A stretch of DNA of 64,000 nucleotides from Stomoxys calcitrans (GCF_963082655.1 NC_081552.1:182016571-182080570); one strand, 5' to 3'; counted from the stretch's first letter, positions 44,589-55,834 are shown. The notes: generated by a model not told the origin, from the letters alone. A program made the numbers and translations.

Positions 44589-45194
44589 AAGGGTGATTTT
44601 TTTGAGGTTAGGATTTTCATGCATTAGTATTTGACAGATCACGTGGGATTTCAGACATGGTGTCAAAGAGAAAGATGCTCAGTATGCTTTGACATTTCAT
44701 CATGAATAGACTTACTAACGAGCAACGCTTGCAAATCATTGAATTTTATTACCAAAATCAGTGTTCGGTTCGAAATGTGTTCAAATTTTGACAAATTTTG
44801 TTCAGCGATGAGGCTCATTTCTGGTTGAATGGCTACGTAATAAGCAAAATTGCCGCATTTGGAGTGAAGAGCAACCAGAAGCCGTTCAAGAACTGCCCAT
44901 GCATCCCGAAAAATGCACTGTTTGGTGTGGTTTGTACGCTGGTGGAATCATTGGACCGTATTTTTTCAAAGATGCTGTTGGACGCAACGTTACGGTGAAT
45001 GAACACATTTCGAACCGAACACTGATTTTGGTAATAAAATTCAATGATTTGCAAGCGTTGCTCGTTAGTAAGTCTATTCATGATGAAATGTCAAAGCATA
45101 CTGAGCATCTTTCTCTTTGACACCATGTCTGAAATCCCACGTGATCTGTCAAATACTAATGCATGAAAATCCTAACCTCAAAAAAATCACCCTT
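44589..45194 (+). mobile_element. Tc1/mariner fold-back element, copy 1
   Basis: 606 bp between TA duplications (44587-44588, 45195-45196). The arms are about 190 bp and nearly identical in inverted orientation, starting AAGGGTGATTTTTTTGAGGT. Each arm contains the first 26 or so codons of a transposase (MNRLTNEQRLQIIEFYYQNQ, at 44702 plus and 45080 minus). Between the arms, on the plus strand, is a transposase core fragment (44800-44995) with FSDEAHFWLNGY, which holds the first catalytic Asp, and MHPEKCTVWCGLYAGGIIGPYFFKDAVG. The second and third catalytic acids are missing. It is non-autonomous. Confidence 0.85.
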
Positions 45195-46295
45195 TATATA
45201 ATTAAGAAACCCAGTTTTCTTCTATTCCGCATAAAAAGTTAAACGTTTATGTGTGTGTTTGGTAATGGAAGCAAGATTTTTTGTTTTGTTTCTAATTTTT
45301 GTGGCTGGCAAATAAACAAATTTTAATTCAAATGGTGTTGGTCGTTAAACGAAATTCGCCCTTATACGATTGGCCATTAAAAGAGCTTATAGAAAATTGG
45401 ATAGAAATTCATTAATTTTTGGCAGATATAACAAATTCGCACTTAAACGATTGGCTGTTAAATCAGAACTACTGTAAAAACTTTATGTGGTCGCGTATCA
45501 ATATTTCGAGCTGTTTCAAATAGAACGACTTGTTTAGTATATCGACCATCCTATGGTAGTGGGTATGAACAAGTGAAGGAATGTTCTTCTTCAGCCATCG
45601 TTTAATAAGATTTATTTTCCCAACCATATGTGATGGATGGACAACCGCCAAGCAGTCAGCGCCAGGCGACTGTATTGGCGGAATTTTTGCAAGTGGGTGT
45701 TTATTTTTTTTTTCCTCACCAGCTCACGGTCCACATGTGAGGGTATACATGCCATGCAAGCTATTCAAAGTTCCATTAATCACTCGACTTGTTGTCTGCG
45801 AGCTGTGAGCTCTTCCTCGTTTCCAACGCTGAAAACGCTGTACAAATGACCCATTGAGTTCTTGCCGTTGCTCTCGCGTGTCTATGCAGCGACACTTTCT
45901 GTTACAGATTTTCGTTTGTCGTGTAAAATGCATCAAATTGCATTTGAGGATACAGTGAAATATTATGTGAAGATTTAGATTTCAGCTCGCTTTAAGATTT
46001 TAGAGACTTTAAAGCAAAGTATGTTTGAAAACATGTTTAAATTAATTATTATCATTATTGTTATTAAAAATTTTGTTTTTAAATGATTTTTTAGAAACTA
46101 TAATGGAATTTTAATTCTCTTAAAATTTGTTTCCATAATTAAAATTTTTTTTTTCAAAATAGAAGAGCAAAAAGATCATCAGTCCACTAGCCAAAAGGAT
46201 AGTATGTTTGTTTTTTACGATCCGATTTCGCGAGTGAGCTACCATATAGACCTAACAGCCGATTTAGGGTCTTAAGACCATAACAGCGTCATATA
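45195..46295. other. Mostly unassigned DNA between two fold-back elements
   Basis: A Helentron 3'-end fragment lies at about 45478-45570 ('tcctatggtagtgggtat'). The rest, including 45580-45950, has no match in the window. The open frame 45724-45936 (minus) has no domain. Confidence 0.4.
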
Positions 46296-46902
46296 AAGGG
46301 TGATTTTTTTGAGGTTAGGATTTTCATGCATTAGTATTTGACAGATCACGTGGGATTTCAGACATGGTGTCAAAGAGAAAGATGCTCAGTATGCTTTGAC
46401 ATTTCATCATGAATAGACTTACTAACGAGCAACGCTTGCAAATCATTGAATTTTATTACCAAAATCAGTGTTCGGTTCGAAATGTGTTCATTCACCGTAA
46501 CGTTGCGTCCAACAGCATCTTTGAAAAAATACGGTCCAATGATTCCACCAGCGTACAAACCACACCAAACAGTGCATTTTTCGGGATGCATGGGCAGTTC
46601 TTGAACGGCTTCTGGTTGCTCTTCACTCCAAATGCGGCAATTTTGCTTATTTACGTAGCCATTCAACCAGAAATGAGGCTCATCGCTGAACAAAATTTGT
46701 CGATAAAAAAGCGGATTTTCTGCCAACTTTTCTAGGGCCCATTCACTGAAAATGATTTGCAAGCGTTGCTCGTTAGTAAGTCTATTCATGATGAAATGTC
46801 AAAGCATACTGAGCATCTTTCTCTTTGACACCATGTCTGAAATCCCACGTGATCTGTCAAATACTAATGCATGAAAATCCTAACCTCAAAAAAATCACCC
46901 TT
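46296..46902 (-). mobile_element. Tc1/mariner fold-back element, copy 2
   Basis: 607 bp between TA duplications (46294-46295, 46903-46904). Arms are the same as in 44589-45194. The left arm runs past GTGTTC to about 46490, but the right arm joins the core earlier at about 46750. The core is in the opposite orientation and longer: on the minus strand it reads FSEWALEKLAENPLFYRQILFSDEPHFWLNG...GIIGPYFFKDAVGRNVTVN. It adds about 20 residues upstream of the first catalytic Asp relative to copy 1. It lacks the remaining catalytic residues. Confidence 0.85.
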
Positions 46903-46939
46903 TATAACCCGATTATGGTGAAATTCAAAGCAGCTCGTT

Positions 46940-47870
46940 CTTTTCAGCCTTACGTTAGGTTAGGTTTAAGTCTCACTTAGACGTTTTCGTCCATTGTGAT
47001 ACCACAGGAATAGAAGAAGGAAGACGCCTTCTAGTTTCTACGGATAAACCATATCGCTTTAAAAAGCCCAACAACTTGCTAATATTCACATCCGCTTAAT
47101 CGGGCAGGTTCTCAAGGAAATGAGAACCTAATTTGGACCTTCTTCTGGCTGCTAGTGCGGGACACTCACACAGAAGGTGTTCTATAGTCCCTTCGTCCCC
47201 GATGTTCTCACAGCTTCTGTAAAAGTCGTTGCTGGCAACCTTCAGTCTGTCAGCATGTTTTCCGATTAGACAGCGACCTGTCATGACGGACACAATGACT
47301 GAGAAATCTGTTCTAGCCAATGACAGCAAAGCGGTAGAACTCTTCAAGTCTAGATTAGACCACATGGTTTTGGAATGCTCACAGCCCCCTCTTGTGACCA
47401 TCTATTATTCGTTGTTCCTCGGACCTGATCCTGGAAACTTAGCTTACATGTCGCTAGAGACATAACCACACATTCCAGTTTCTCTGGTATGTGTAGGGAA
47501 GTTCCTAGTCTCGTAAGCTCGTCCGCTCTACAATTCCCTGGGATATCTTTGTGGCCCGGCACCCAGAACAGGTGAATTTTGAACTGTTCAGCCATCTCAT
47601 TGAAAAATCTGCAACAGTCGAGTTCGGTTTTTGTGTTCAGAAATATGTTCTCCATGGAATTTAATGGATGCCTTGCTGTCTGAGAATATATCTATGCCAA
47701 TCGTCGTTAAGACATTATATCTTAGCCATTCCACCCCTTCCTTAATTGCAAGGATCTCCGCTTGATACACACGGGTAACCTTTTCGATATGACCAGTTCT
47801 AGATCTTTAGAGTACACCCCAAAGCCATCCGTTGGAACCATCCGTATAGAAGTCTATGTAACTTCTATTA
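46940..47870 (-). pseudogene. RNase H-bearing LINE, 3' portion
   Basis: On the minus strand it has RNase H sequence from about 47870 (YIDFYTDGSN; YQAEILAIKEGVEWL; IDIFSDSKAS). It continues with MENIFLNTKTELDCCRFFNEMAEQF, HLFWVPGHKDIPGNCRADELTRLG (the terminal RNase H motif with the catalytic His/Asp region), LSFQDQVRGTTNNRW and a Cys/His tail: SCENIGDEGTIEHLLCECPAL. The 3' untranslated sequence reaches about 46940 and contains CTAACCTAAC. The 5' part is truncated inside RNase H, where an old Helentron fragment follows. Frames are broken at about 47400 and 47650. Confidence 0.78.
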
Positions 47871-47894
47871 CCAGGGATATCGTTGTTCCAATCG

Positions 47895-48097
47895 GTACTG
47901 AAATTTGCCCCACAGCTCTATCTTATACGTACGACATCAGTGATATAGGCCTCCTAAGTACCGATATCTCGATATGACTTATTGAGACCAAAATAATTCA
48001 AATAAAAACTCAGTTAATAAGGGTAAAATTTTAGCCGAATTCATGGCGGTGGGTACCCAAGACTCGGTGCGGCCGAACTTAGCATGCTTTTACTTGT
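47895..48097 (-). mobile_element. Old Helentron-like 5'-end fragment
   Basis: Ends 'catggcggtgggtacccaagactcggtgcggccgaacttagcatgcttttacttgt'. The left side is joined to the LINE RNase H region. Confidence 0.65.
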
Positions 48098-48484
48098 GTT
48101 CAATTAGGGTTTTCGATTTTCAAAGCAAATGTCGATTTTTTTAAATTTGGGCTATAATTAGTTTTGACTAAAAAATATTATTTAATTCTCTTTGTCATAT
48201 ACATGCACTGTTCCGATGTTTTTAGCTGCTTTCATTCGATTTAAAAATTGTATGATTGGCTGTGTGTGTCTTTGGTAAAAACGTGATGGAAATTAAACAA
48301 TTAATATGCCAAAGATCATAATAAAGATTTTCATCTCTACGGAATATTTTCAGCTCATTAAAGCTTAATTTATGTTTAATATTTTTTCATGGAGAACTGT
48401 ATTTGAAACCAGCGAAAGTTGGGACGAATCTTTTGTACCATTCAAAAGATGGGTTCCTACCCGGTTAATTACCCAATACCTTTT
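48098..48484. other. AT-rich unassigned DNA
   Basis: No recognised repeat, coding domain or RNA. It is the left flank of the Helentron at 48485. Confidence 0.4.
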
Positions 48485-50123
48485 TATACCCTCCACCATA
48501 AGATGGGGGGTATACTAATTTCGTCATTCTGTTTGTAACTACTCGAAATATTCGTCTGAGACCCCATAAAGTATATACATTCTTGATCGTCGTGACATTT
48601 TATGTCGATCTAGCCATGTCCGTCCGTCTGTCCGTCCGTCCGTCCGTCTGTCTGTCGAAAGCACGCTAACTTCCGAAGGAGTAAAGCTAGCCACTTGAAA
48701 TTTTGCACAAATACTTCTTATTAGTGTAGGTCGGTTGGTATTGTAAATGGGCCATATCGGTCCATGTTTTGATATAGCTGCCATACAAACCGATCTTGGG
48801 TCTTGACGTCTTGAGCCTCTAGAATACGCAATTCTTATCCGATTGGAATGAAATTTTGTACGGCGTGTTTTTTTATGATATCCAACAACTGTGCCAAGTA
48901 TGGTTCAAATCGGTCCATAATCTGATATTGCTGCCATATAAACCGATCTTGGGTCTTGACTTCTTGAGCCTCTAGAGGGCGCAATTCTTATCCGATTGGG
49001 ATGAAATTTTGCACGACGTGTTTTGTTATGACATCCAACAACTGTGCCAAGTATGGTTCAAATCGGTCTATAACCTGATATAGCTGCCATATAAACCGAT
49101 CTTGGGTCTTGACTTCTTGAGCCTCTAGAGTGCGCAATTCTTATCCGATCAGAATGAAATTTTGCACGACGTGTTTTGTTCTAATATCCAACAACTGTGC
49201 CAAGTATGGTTCAAATCGGTTCATAACCTTATATAGCTGTCATATAAACCGATCTTGGGTCTTGACTTCTTGAGCCTCTAGAGTGCGCAATTCTTATCCG
49301 ATTGAAATGAAATTTTGCACGACGTGTTTTGTTATTATATATAACAACTGTGCCAAGTATGGTTTAAATCGGTCCATAACCTGATATAGCTGCCATATAA
49401 ACCGATCTTGGGTCTTGACTTCTTGAGCCTCTAGAGTGCGTAATTCTTATCCGATTGGGATAAAATTTTACACGACGTGTTTTGTTATGATACATAGCAA
49501 CTGTGCCAAGTATGGCTGAAATCGGTCCATAACCTGATATAGCTGTCATATAAACAGATCTGGGGATTTGACTTCTTGAGCTTCTAGAGGGCGCAATTCC
49601 TATCCGATTTGGCTGAAATTTTGCATGACGTATTTTATTTTTACTTTCAACAACTGTGTCAAATAAGGTTCAAATCGGTTCATAACCTGATATAGCTGCC
49701 ATATAAACCGATCTGGGATCTTGACTTCTTGACCCCTAGAAGTCGCAATTATTATCCGATATGCCTGAAATTTTGTACGACTGATCCTCTCATGACCATC
49801 AACAAACGTGTTTATTATGGTCTGAATCGGTCTATAGCCCGATACAGATCCCATATTAATTGTTCTCTCTATTTTACTTCGTGAGCCCCAATGGGCGCAA
49901 TTCTTATACGACTTGGCTGAAATTTTACACAGGTCTCTAACATATAATTTAATTGTGGTCCGAACCGGACCATATCTTGATATCGTTTTAATAGCAGAGC
50001 AACTCTTTTCTTATATCCTTTTTTGCCTAAGAAGAGATGCCGGGAAAAGAACTCGACAAATGCGATCCATGGTGGAGGGTATATAAGATTCGGCCCGGCC
50101 GAACTTAGGACGCTTTTACTTGT
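48485..50123 (-). mobile_element. Helentron-like element, complete, about eight units
   Basis: From TATACCCTCCACCAT (48485) to ttaggacgcttttacttgt (50123). The microsatellite is short (about 48617-48655). There are regular units with 153-bp spacing and then the diverged first units ('gatctgggatcttgacttcttgacccctag'). Left host text 'acccaatacctttt' and right host text 'ttgagtatttat' show T^T insertion without duplication. Confidence 0.88.
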
Positions 50124-50199
50124 TTGAGTATTTATTTTTGGTATTTATAAATGTTCACATATTTGGGTAATGAAATAATTTTCCAAAAGAATTTTGAGA

Positions 50200-51014
50200 A
50201 TAAATCTGACCTCCCGATATAGTGTAATGAGCCTATAAAAGGAGCATTTTTCATCCGATTTCGATGAAATTTGGCACATTGAGTTCTGGTAGACCCCTAC
50301 ACCTATTTGTTGAATATGGTTCAGACCGGTCTGTATTTGGATATAGCTGCCAAATAGACCGATCTCCCGATACGGAGAATTGAGCCCATCAAAGGAGCAT
50401 TTCTCATCCGATTTTGATGAAATTTGATTAAGATTTGGGATTTGATAGACCTCTACACCTTTTTGTTGAATATCGTCCAGATTGGACCATATTTGGATAT
50501 AGCTGCTATATAGACCTATTTCCCGATATAGAGTATTGAGCCTATAAAAGGAGAATTTTTCATCCGTTTTTTATGAAATTTAAAACAATAAGATTTGATA
50601 GACCTCTACACCTTTTGGTTAAGTATCGTCCAGATCGGACCAAATTTGGATATAGCTGCCATATCGTGCAAAGCGCTCTCTAGAGGCTCAATAAGTATAT
50701 TTGGGAGATCGATATGGGAGCGTTCTTTGAGCAATTGGAACCACACTCGGTACATCTGTTAGACGGCATAACATAACACTCCGTTAATTTCAGCAAAATT
50801 GGATAACAATTGCTGCTGCCAGCAGCTCAAGAAGTCAAATCGAGATATCAGTTTATATGGGAGCTACATACATCAGGTTAATTGCCGATTTGAATTGTCC
50901 TTGGAACAGTTGTTGAGAGTCACAACCAAACATTCTGTGCGAAATTTCAGTCAAATCGGACATATGAACGTGTCTAATGCGATCCATGGTGGAGGGTATT
51001 TTAGTTGTTATTTT
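50200..51014. mobile_element. Old Helentron-related fragments
   Basis: Several units with 'gatatagctgccaaatagaccgatctcccgatacggagaattgagcccat' in minus orientation, then a plus-like block (50690-50960). A 5'-end piece 'atgcgatccatggtggagggtat' lies at about 50980. Boundaries are blurred. Confidence 0.5.
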
Positions 51015-52187
51015 TATACCCGCAATCGTAGGATTAAGTCATTCCGTTTGCAGCACATCGAAATATCAGTTTTCGACCCTACAAATTATATATATTTCAG
51101 ATCATCGTAAAATTCGAAGACGATTTAACCTTGTCTTTCCGTCCGTCCGTCTGTCTGACCGTCCGAAATTTTGCACCTGGTTTGGTGTTTTGACGTTACT
51201 TCCAACAGCTGTGCTAATAATGGTTCAAATCGGTTCATAACCTGATATAGCTGTGATATAAACCGATCTTGGGTTTTGACTTCTTCAGCTTTTAGAGGGC
51301 GCAATTCTTATCCGGAGGCCACCGTAGCGCAGCGGTTAGCATGTCCGCCTATGACGCTGAACGCCTGGGGTCGAATCCTGGCGAGACCATCAGAAACATT
51401 TTCAGCGGTGGTTTTCCCCTCCTAATGCTGGCAACATTTGTGAGGTACAATGCCATGTAAAACTTCTCTCCAAAGAGGTGTCGCACTGCGGCACACCGTT
51501 CGCACTCGGCTATAAAAAGGAGGCCCCTTATGATTGAGCTTAAAACTTGAATCGGACTGCACTCATTGATATGTGAGAAGTTTGACCCTGTTCCTTAGTG
51601 GAATGTTCATGGGCAAAATTTGCATTTGCAATTCTTATCCGATTCGGTAGTAATTTTGCACGTTGTGTTTTGATGTCTCTTCCAACCACTGTGCTAAGTA
51701 TGGGTTAAATCGGATAATAGCCCGGTATAGCTGCCATATAAAACTATCTTGGATCTAGACTTCTTGAGCCGCTAGAGGGCGCAATTCTCGTCCGATTTGG
51801 CTGAAATTTTGCATGAGGCGTCTTGTCTTGTCTAGATTTCTTGAGCCTCTAGAGGGCGCAGTTATTATCCAATTTTGAACATCGGCTTCTCCCATGACCT
51901 TCAACATACATGTTTAATATGGTATGAATCGATCTACAGCTTGATACAGATCCCATATAAACCGATCTTCTGATTTAGCTTCTTGATTTATTACACAATG
52001 ACTTTTACAATGTTTAGCACTCAATTCATTTATGGACTACAACTTGATATAGCTCTAATAGCATAACTGTCCTGATTCATTATTCATTGCCTAAAAAGAG
52101 ATACCGCACAAAGAACTCGACAAATGCTATCCATGGTGGAGGGTATATAAGATGCGGCACGGGCGAACTTAGAACGCTCTTACTTGT
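51015..52187 (-). mobile_element. Helentron-like element, diverged, with SINE insertion
   Basis: The left terminus is 'tatacccgcaatcgtagg', a degraded hairpin. The right terminus is 'ccatggtggagggtatataagatgcgg' to 'agaacgctcttacttgt'. Units are diverged. A SINE with a 14-bp duplication sits at 51315-51627. Confidence 0.75.
51315..51627 (+). mobile_element. tRNA-derived SINE with perfect 14-bp target duplication
   Basis: It is flanked by gcaattcttatccg at 51301-51314 and 51628-51641. The 5' head is tRNA-like: A box TAGCGCAGCGG at 51325-51335, B box GGGTCGAATCC at 51368-51378. The 3' body (cctcctaatgctggcaacatttgtgagg, then 'cggcacaccgttcgcactcggctat') ends in a T/A-rich stretch, 'gggcaaaatttgcattt'. 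It is about 313 bp and noncoding. RNA polymerase III transcription and LINE-dependent mobilisation are known properties of such elements. The LINE partner is not identified; the 3' body does not match any LINE end in this window. Confidence 0.9.
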
Positions 52188-53265
52188 TCATTTTGTACTC
52201 GTGCAGTCATCGAACGTCACTGCTAGTGTTCTTCAATGCGTATGAGCGTTAATGACCTACCAACCCATGCGAAATGTCGGTTAAATTCGCTCCTATTTTT
52301 GTTTTTATTACGTCTCAGAATCTTTTTTTTATATGAATATTATTAGGTTCATCTTTATGTTATGTTTACGGCAAGGGAGAGGGTCTGTCGCCTTTTCGAT
52401 GTTAAATTATTATCAAGCCTATTTTTCCTTACAGCAAACAGACCAACCGGTAAAATATGGTACTCAAATGAAAGGTTTTAAAGATAAGGGTGTGAATGTA
52501 ATATAAAGATTTGGGCTAAATGTCAGTGGAGATGCACGCACCTTAAACCCCCCGAAACCTGTATATATGTTATACCGATCGGAATTGGCATAACTAGACA
52601 TTTTTCTTGTGGGGTGCTACAGCTCAACAAAACAAAAAATTAAAGCAAGTAAAAAGGCAACCGCGTGTATATATTTCGAAAAGTCGCTAAAATTCTGCAC
52701 AGGATGACTATGACTATGAGAGGCCGGGCGACACTGGCTTAAATACCGTCAAAATCGGATAAGCGAAACGCTAAAAATGTGTCTGTTTTGTTTCGCTTAT
52801 CCGTTATTTTCAGTTAAGCGTGGTATGGATAAGTGCAAATTGTTAAAGCTAAGCGGGTAGGCAAAAACGAAAGCGCATTTTAACGCCATCGCATTAAATA
52901 TGTATGAAATAAGTGGAATTGAAAATGTTCAAGGCTCTGTAGGACTCTTAAAAAGGCAGAGATAACTATTAGTGAAATGGCAATATAGTTTTTTTTTTTT
53001 GCAAATGTAATTGTTGACGAAAATTTTTTCAAATTCATATATTTTCTAACAGAAATGATTTTTTCAACTTATGCGACTTTAGTATTATATAAAAACTAAG
53101 TTTGAGGTGTAAAAAATTTTTCAGTTAAGCGGAATTTTCAGTTAAGAGACATTTTATCCAAGCCATTTCAATGGCATTGAGTAATATCAAAAATTAATGG
53201 TTCTTTCTATCAAGTTTTACTTAAGTGAATTTTCTACTAAAACGCATTACAGTTATGCTATTTTG
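52188..53265. other. Mixed unassigned DNA with small Helitron-like pieces
   Basis: Weak Helitron-unit text at about 52360-52570 ('ggcaagggagagggtctgtcgcc', 'atggtactcaaatgaaagg'). The rest is AT-rich with no coding domain. Confidence 0.4.
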
Positions 53266-53269
53266 ACCG

Positions 53270-53440
53270 TACTCAGTGCCTGTTATACTCGATATGACAA
53301 GGCGAGTAATTGGCGCCTGTAATCGACCAATGGCCATAATGTTTCCTCCGCGATCGGAATGGGCTTGCTCACCTTTTGAGCTTGACGAGGATCGCTATCA
53401 CCACATCCAGTTGTGGCTACAACAACATCATCCAATAAAA
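53270..53440 (+). mobile_element. Short LINE-5'-derived element, 3' part
   Basis: 'tactcagtgcctgttatactcgatatgacaaggcgagtaattggcgcc' followed by 'gagcttgacgaggatcgc' and a tail 'gtggctacaacaacatc'. It matches 44115-44303 of the insert in copy C, including its CAA-rich end. This second occurrence with the same 3' end supports it being a discrete mobile unit. Confidence 0.65.
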
Positions 53441-53646
53441 AATGCACCATTATGAACCTAAAACAGTTGTGTACGAGGGTTGCCTTTTATATTACGGGAT
53501 TGGACAACCCTTGTGTTGCAATCTGCAATTGACAACTCTATGGTATAGCTTAACATTTTTGAGGTTATACGCACTCTGAACGTTTTTACATACGAGCGCT
53601 ATTTGTGTTGTTTACTGTAGCTTAAGAGATTCATGTCGTCCAAAAA

Positions 53647-54960
53647 ATGGAATTGAATCGTGAACATTGTCGTGCGATTATTTCTATACCCACCTCCATA
53701 GGACGGGGGTATACTTATCTAGTCATTCCGTTTGTAACACCTCGAAATATTGATCCATTAACCCATAAAGTATATATATTCTTGATCGTTTCGTCATTCC
53801 GATTCAAACTAGCCTTGTCCGTCCGTCCGTCTGTCGAAATCACGATAACGGTTAAACGCGTAAAGCTAACCGCTTGAAATTTTGGACAGATACTTTATGT
53901 TGATGTAGGCCGTTGAAGATCGCAAATGGGCGATATCGGATCAGATTTGGATTAGCTGCCATATTAACCGATCTCCCGATTTGACTTCTTGAGCCCCTGG
54001 AAGCCGCAATTTTCATCTCATTTGCCTGAAATTTTGCACGTAGTGTTCTGTTATGACTTACAACAACTGCCAAGTAAGGTCCAAATCGGTCACGAACCTA
54101 ATATAGCTTCCGTATGAACCGATCTCCCGATTTGACTTCTTGAGTCCTTACAAGCCGCGACATTTATCCGATTTGGCTGACATGTTGCAAGTAGTTTTCT
54201 GTCAAGACTTCCAACAACTGTCCTAGGTACGGTGCGAATCGGTCTATAACTAAATTTAGCTCCCATATTTTAGCAGAATCCATGGTGGTGGCTTACCAAG
54301 ATTCGGCCCGGCCGAACTTAGCACGCTTTTACTTGTTTACAACTTTCGACGTGGATTAACTCAACAACAGTGCATCGATTGAATTGAAGTTTGCCGATGA
54401 ACCTCTATCAACGATCAGTGTTTATCGTTGGTATGGTGAATTCAACCGACTTCGTGGTTCACTCCTAGACGAATTTCGTGAAGGTCGTCCAAAATCAGTG
54501 GTTGTTCCAAAAACCATTGATGCTGTGCGCCAACTGATATTGCAAGATCGTCATGTGGCCTATCGTGAGATTGAGACAACCTTAGGCATAAGTGGGTCCA
54601 GCAAACATTCAATATTGCATGAACATTTGACCGTTAAAAAAATTTGTTCGCGATGGATCCCACACAATTTGTCAATCGCTCAAAAAAAGGCTTGTGTCGA
54701 TTGGTCGAAAGAAATGCTCCAAAAATATGGAACAACTGCATTTTCGAGCACTCAAAACATCGATTTAATGAGTCATCCGCCGTATAGTCCTGACTTTGCA
54801 CCGAAAAAATAAAATGAGAGGTCAACGTTTTTCGACACCTGAAGAAACGGTTGATGCGTTCAGAATGCATGTTTTGGAGATACCTCAATCAGAGTGGCAG
54901 AAGTGCTTCGACACTTGATTCAAACGCATGAGAAAGTGTATGAATCTTAATGGGGAATAC
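53647..54960 (+). pseudogene. Mariner transposase pseudogene
   Basis: It starts at ATG 53647 (MELNREHCRAII) and is split after base 53683 by a Helentron. It resumes at 54337, where the frame reads YNFRRGLTQQQCID with a lesion, then SVYRWYGEFNRLRGSLLDEFREGRPKS, the HTH and HTH-linker region. A DNA-binding HTH part (VAYREIETTLGIS) and WIPHNLSIAQKKACVDWSKEMLQKY follow. The text then jumps to STQNIDLMSHPPYSPDFAP, the third catalytic Asp (YSPD). The region carrying the first two catalytic Asp of the DD34D triad is deleted, and the C-terminal GEYF-EKQ end is in another frame (about 54815-54965). It is catalytically dead. Confidence 0.88.
53684..54336 (-). mobile_element. Helentron-like element inserted in mariner transposase
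   Basis: It runs from 'ctatacccacctccataggacgggggtata' to 'cggcccggccgaacttagcacgcttttacttgt'. The host codons are gcg-att-att-t before it and tt-tac-aac after it, so the insertion is T^T with no duplication. It has about three old-type units and a short microsatellite (about 53816-53832). Confidence 0.9.
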
Positions 54961-55042
54961 TTTGAAAAACAATAAAGCGATTTTCGATGATTAATATTTG
55001 TTTTTGTTCTCTAATCCCGAAGTTTAAACGGCAACCCTCGTA

Positions 55043-55834
55043 TATGCTAATTAAATGATTAGTGACCAAGCCAATCTGGAATTTAGAAATTGTCCACCCT
55101 GATTAACTATTACACTGTGTAATAATTGAACATTGTTGGTCGTAGACAAGTTTGTCTCATGGAAAAATGTTCTTTTAGTTAAATGCCGACCCACCTTAGT
55201 GTGTCATTTATTAAATGCAAAAATATTTATTTTATTGTTTTAAATTTATGCAGCATATGTAGTTTGGACTTTATATATGCATGTGCCGTACGTATGCCAT
55301 GTATACACATTCATCCATACATTCATTGGATGCTCGCTTGACTATAATTGACAAGGGAATGTGCATCTGGATCCTTCTCCTCGATGATGATTTTTTTTGT
55401 CTTTCTGTTTATCTTGACATCATCAAGTTCAGGGAAATGCCAAAGTGTGCTCTGAGTTAATTTTTCGGCATGAAATAAACATTCTCCAAATAGTTTTTGT
55501 GTATGTTGAACTCATCTCTTGTTTTGATTTCGGTTTTTATGGCCACATGAAATTTTCAAATTGGGAAATTATTTTAATTCCTGAGCTGGATAATGTTGTG
55601 GTAAGGGGATATGTTTTTGTGGGTGTTGGTGCGTGTGTGTGTGTGGGTGTGTGTGTGGGTGTGTGTGCAGAAAGTTTGTTTGATGGCCACAACCCGCAGT
55701 TGCAATTGCTTTACAAATTTCATTATTATTTATTTCATTTTTGGGTTATCAGAGTGCCAACCATGACGGCAGCAAACAACCACACTCAGAAAAACAGCAA
55801 TTGCTCCACTAAAATGATATGTATTTTGAAACTA
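55043..55834. other. Low-copy DNA with (GT)n microsatellite
   Basis: A (GT)n/(GGGT) run at about 55625-55670 makes the open frame 55445-55906 look like VGVGACVCVGVC. I see no gene. No repeat family of the window is recognised. Confidence 0.4.

Larger units (their letters stand above)
53474..55040 (+). mobile_element. Mariner element, deleted, with nested Helentron
   Basis: Terminal repeats CGAGGGTTGCC at the left (53474) and CGGCAACCCTCG at the right (to 55040), flanked by TA (53472-53473, 55041-55042). The left repeat is more diverged after 11 bases. It contains a mariner transposase in two pieces around a Helentron at 53684-54336. Confidence 0.88.

Noticed and set aside
45580..45950. Short overlapping frames on both strands as a small gene
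   Set aside because: No shared motif, no splice or promoter signal, and frames on opposite strands cannot be told apart by codon use.
51324..51390. Functional tRNA gene at the SINE head
   Set aside because: A and B boxes are present, but the acceptor ends do not pair well and the unit continues into the SINE body with a target duplication around the whole 313 bp.
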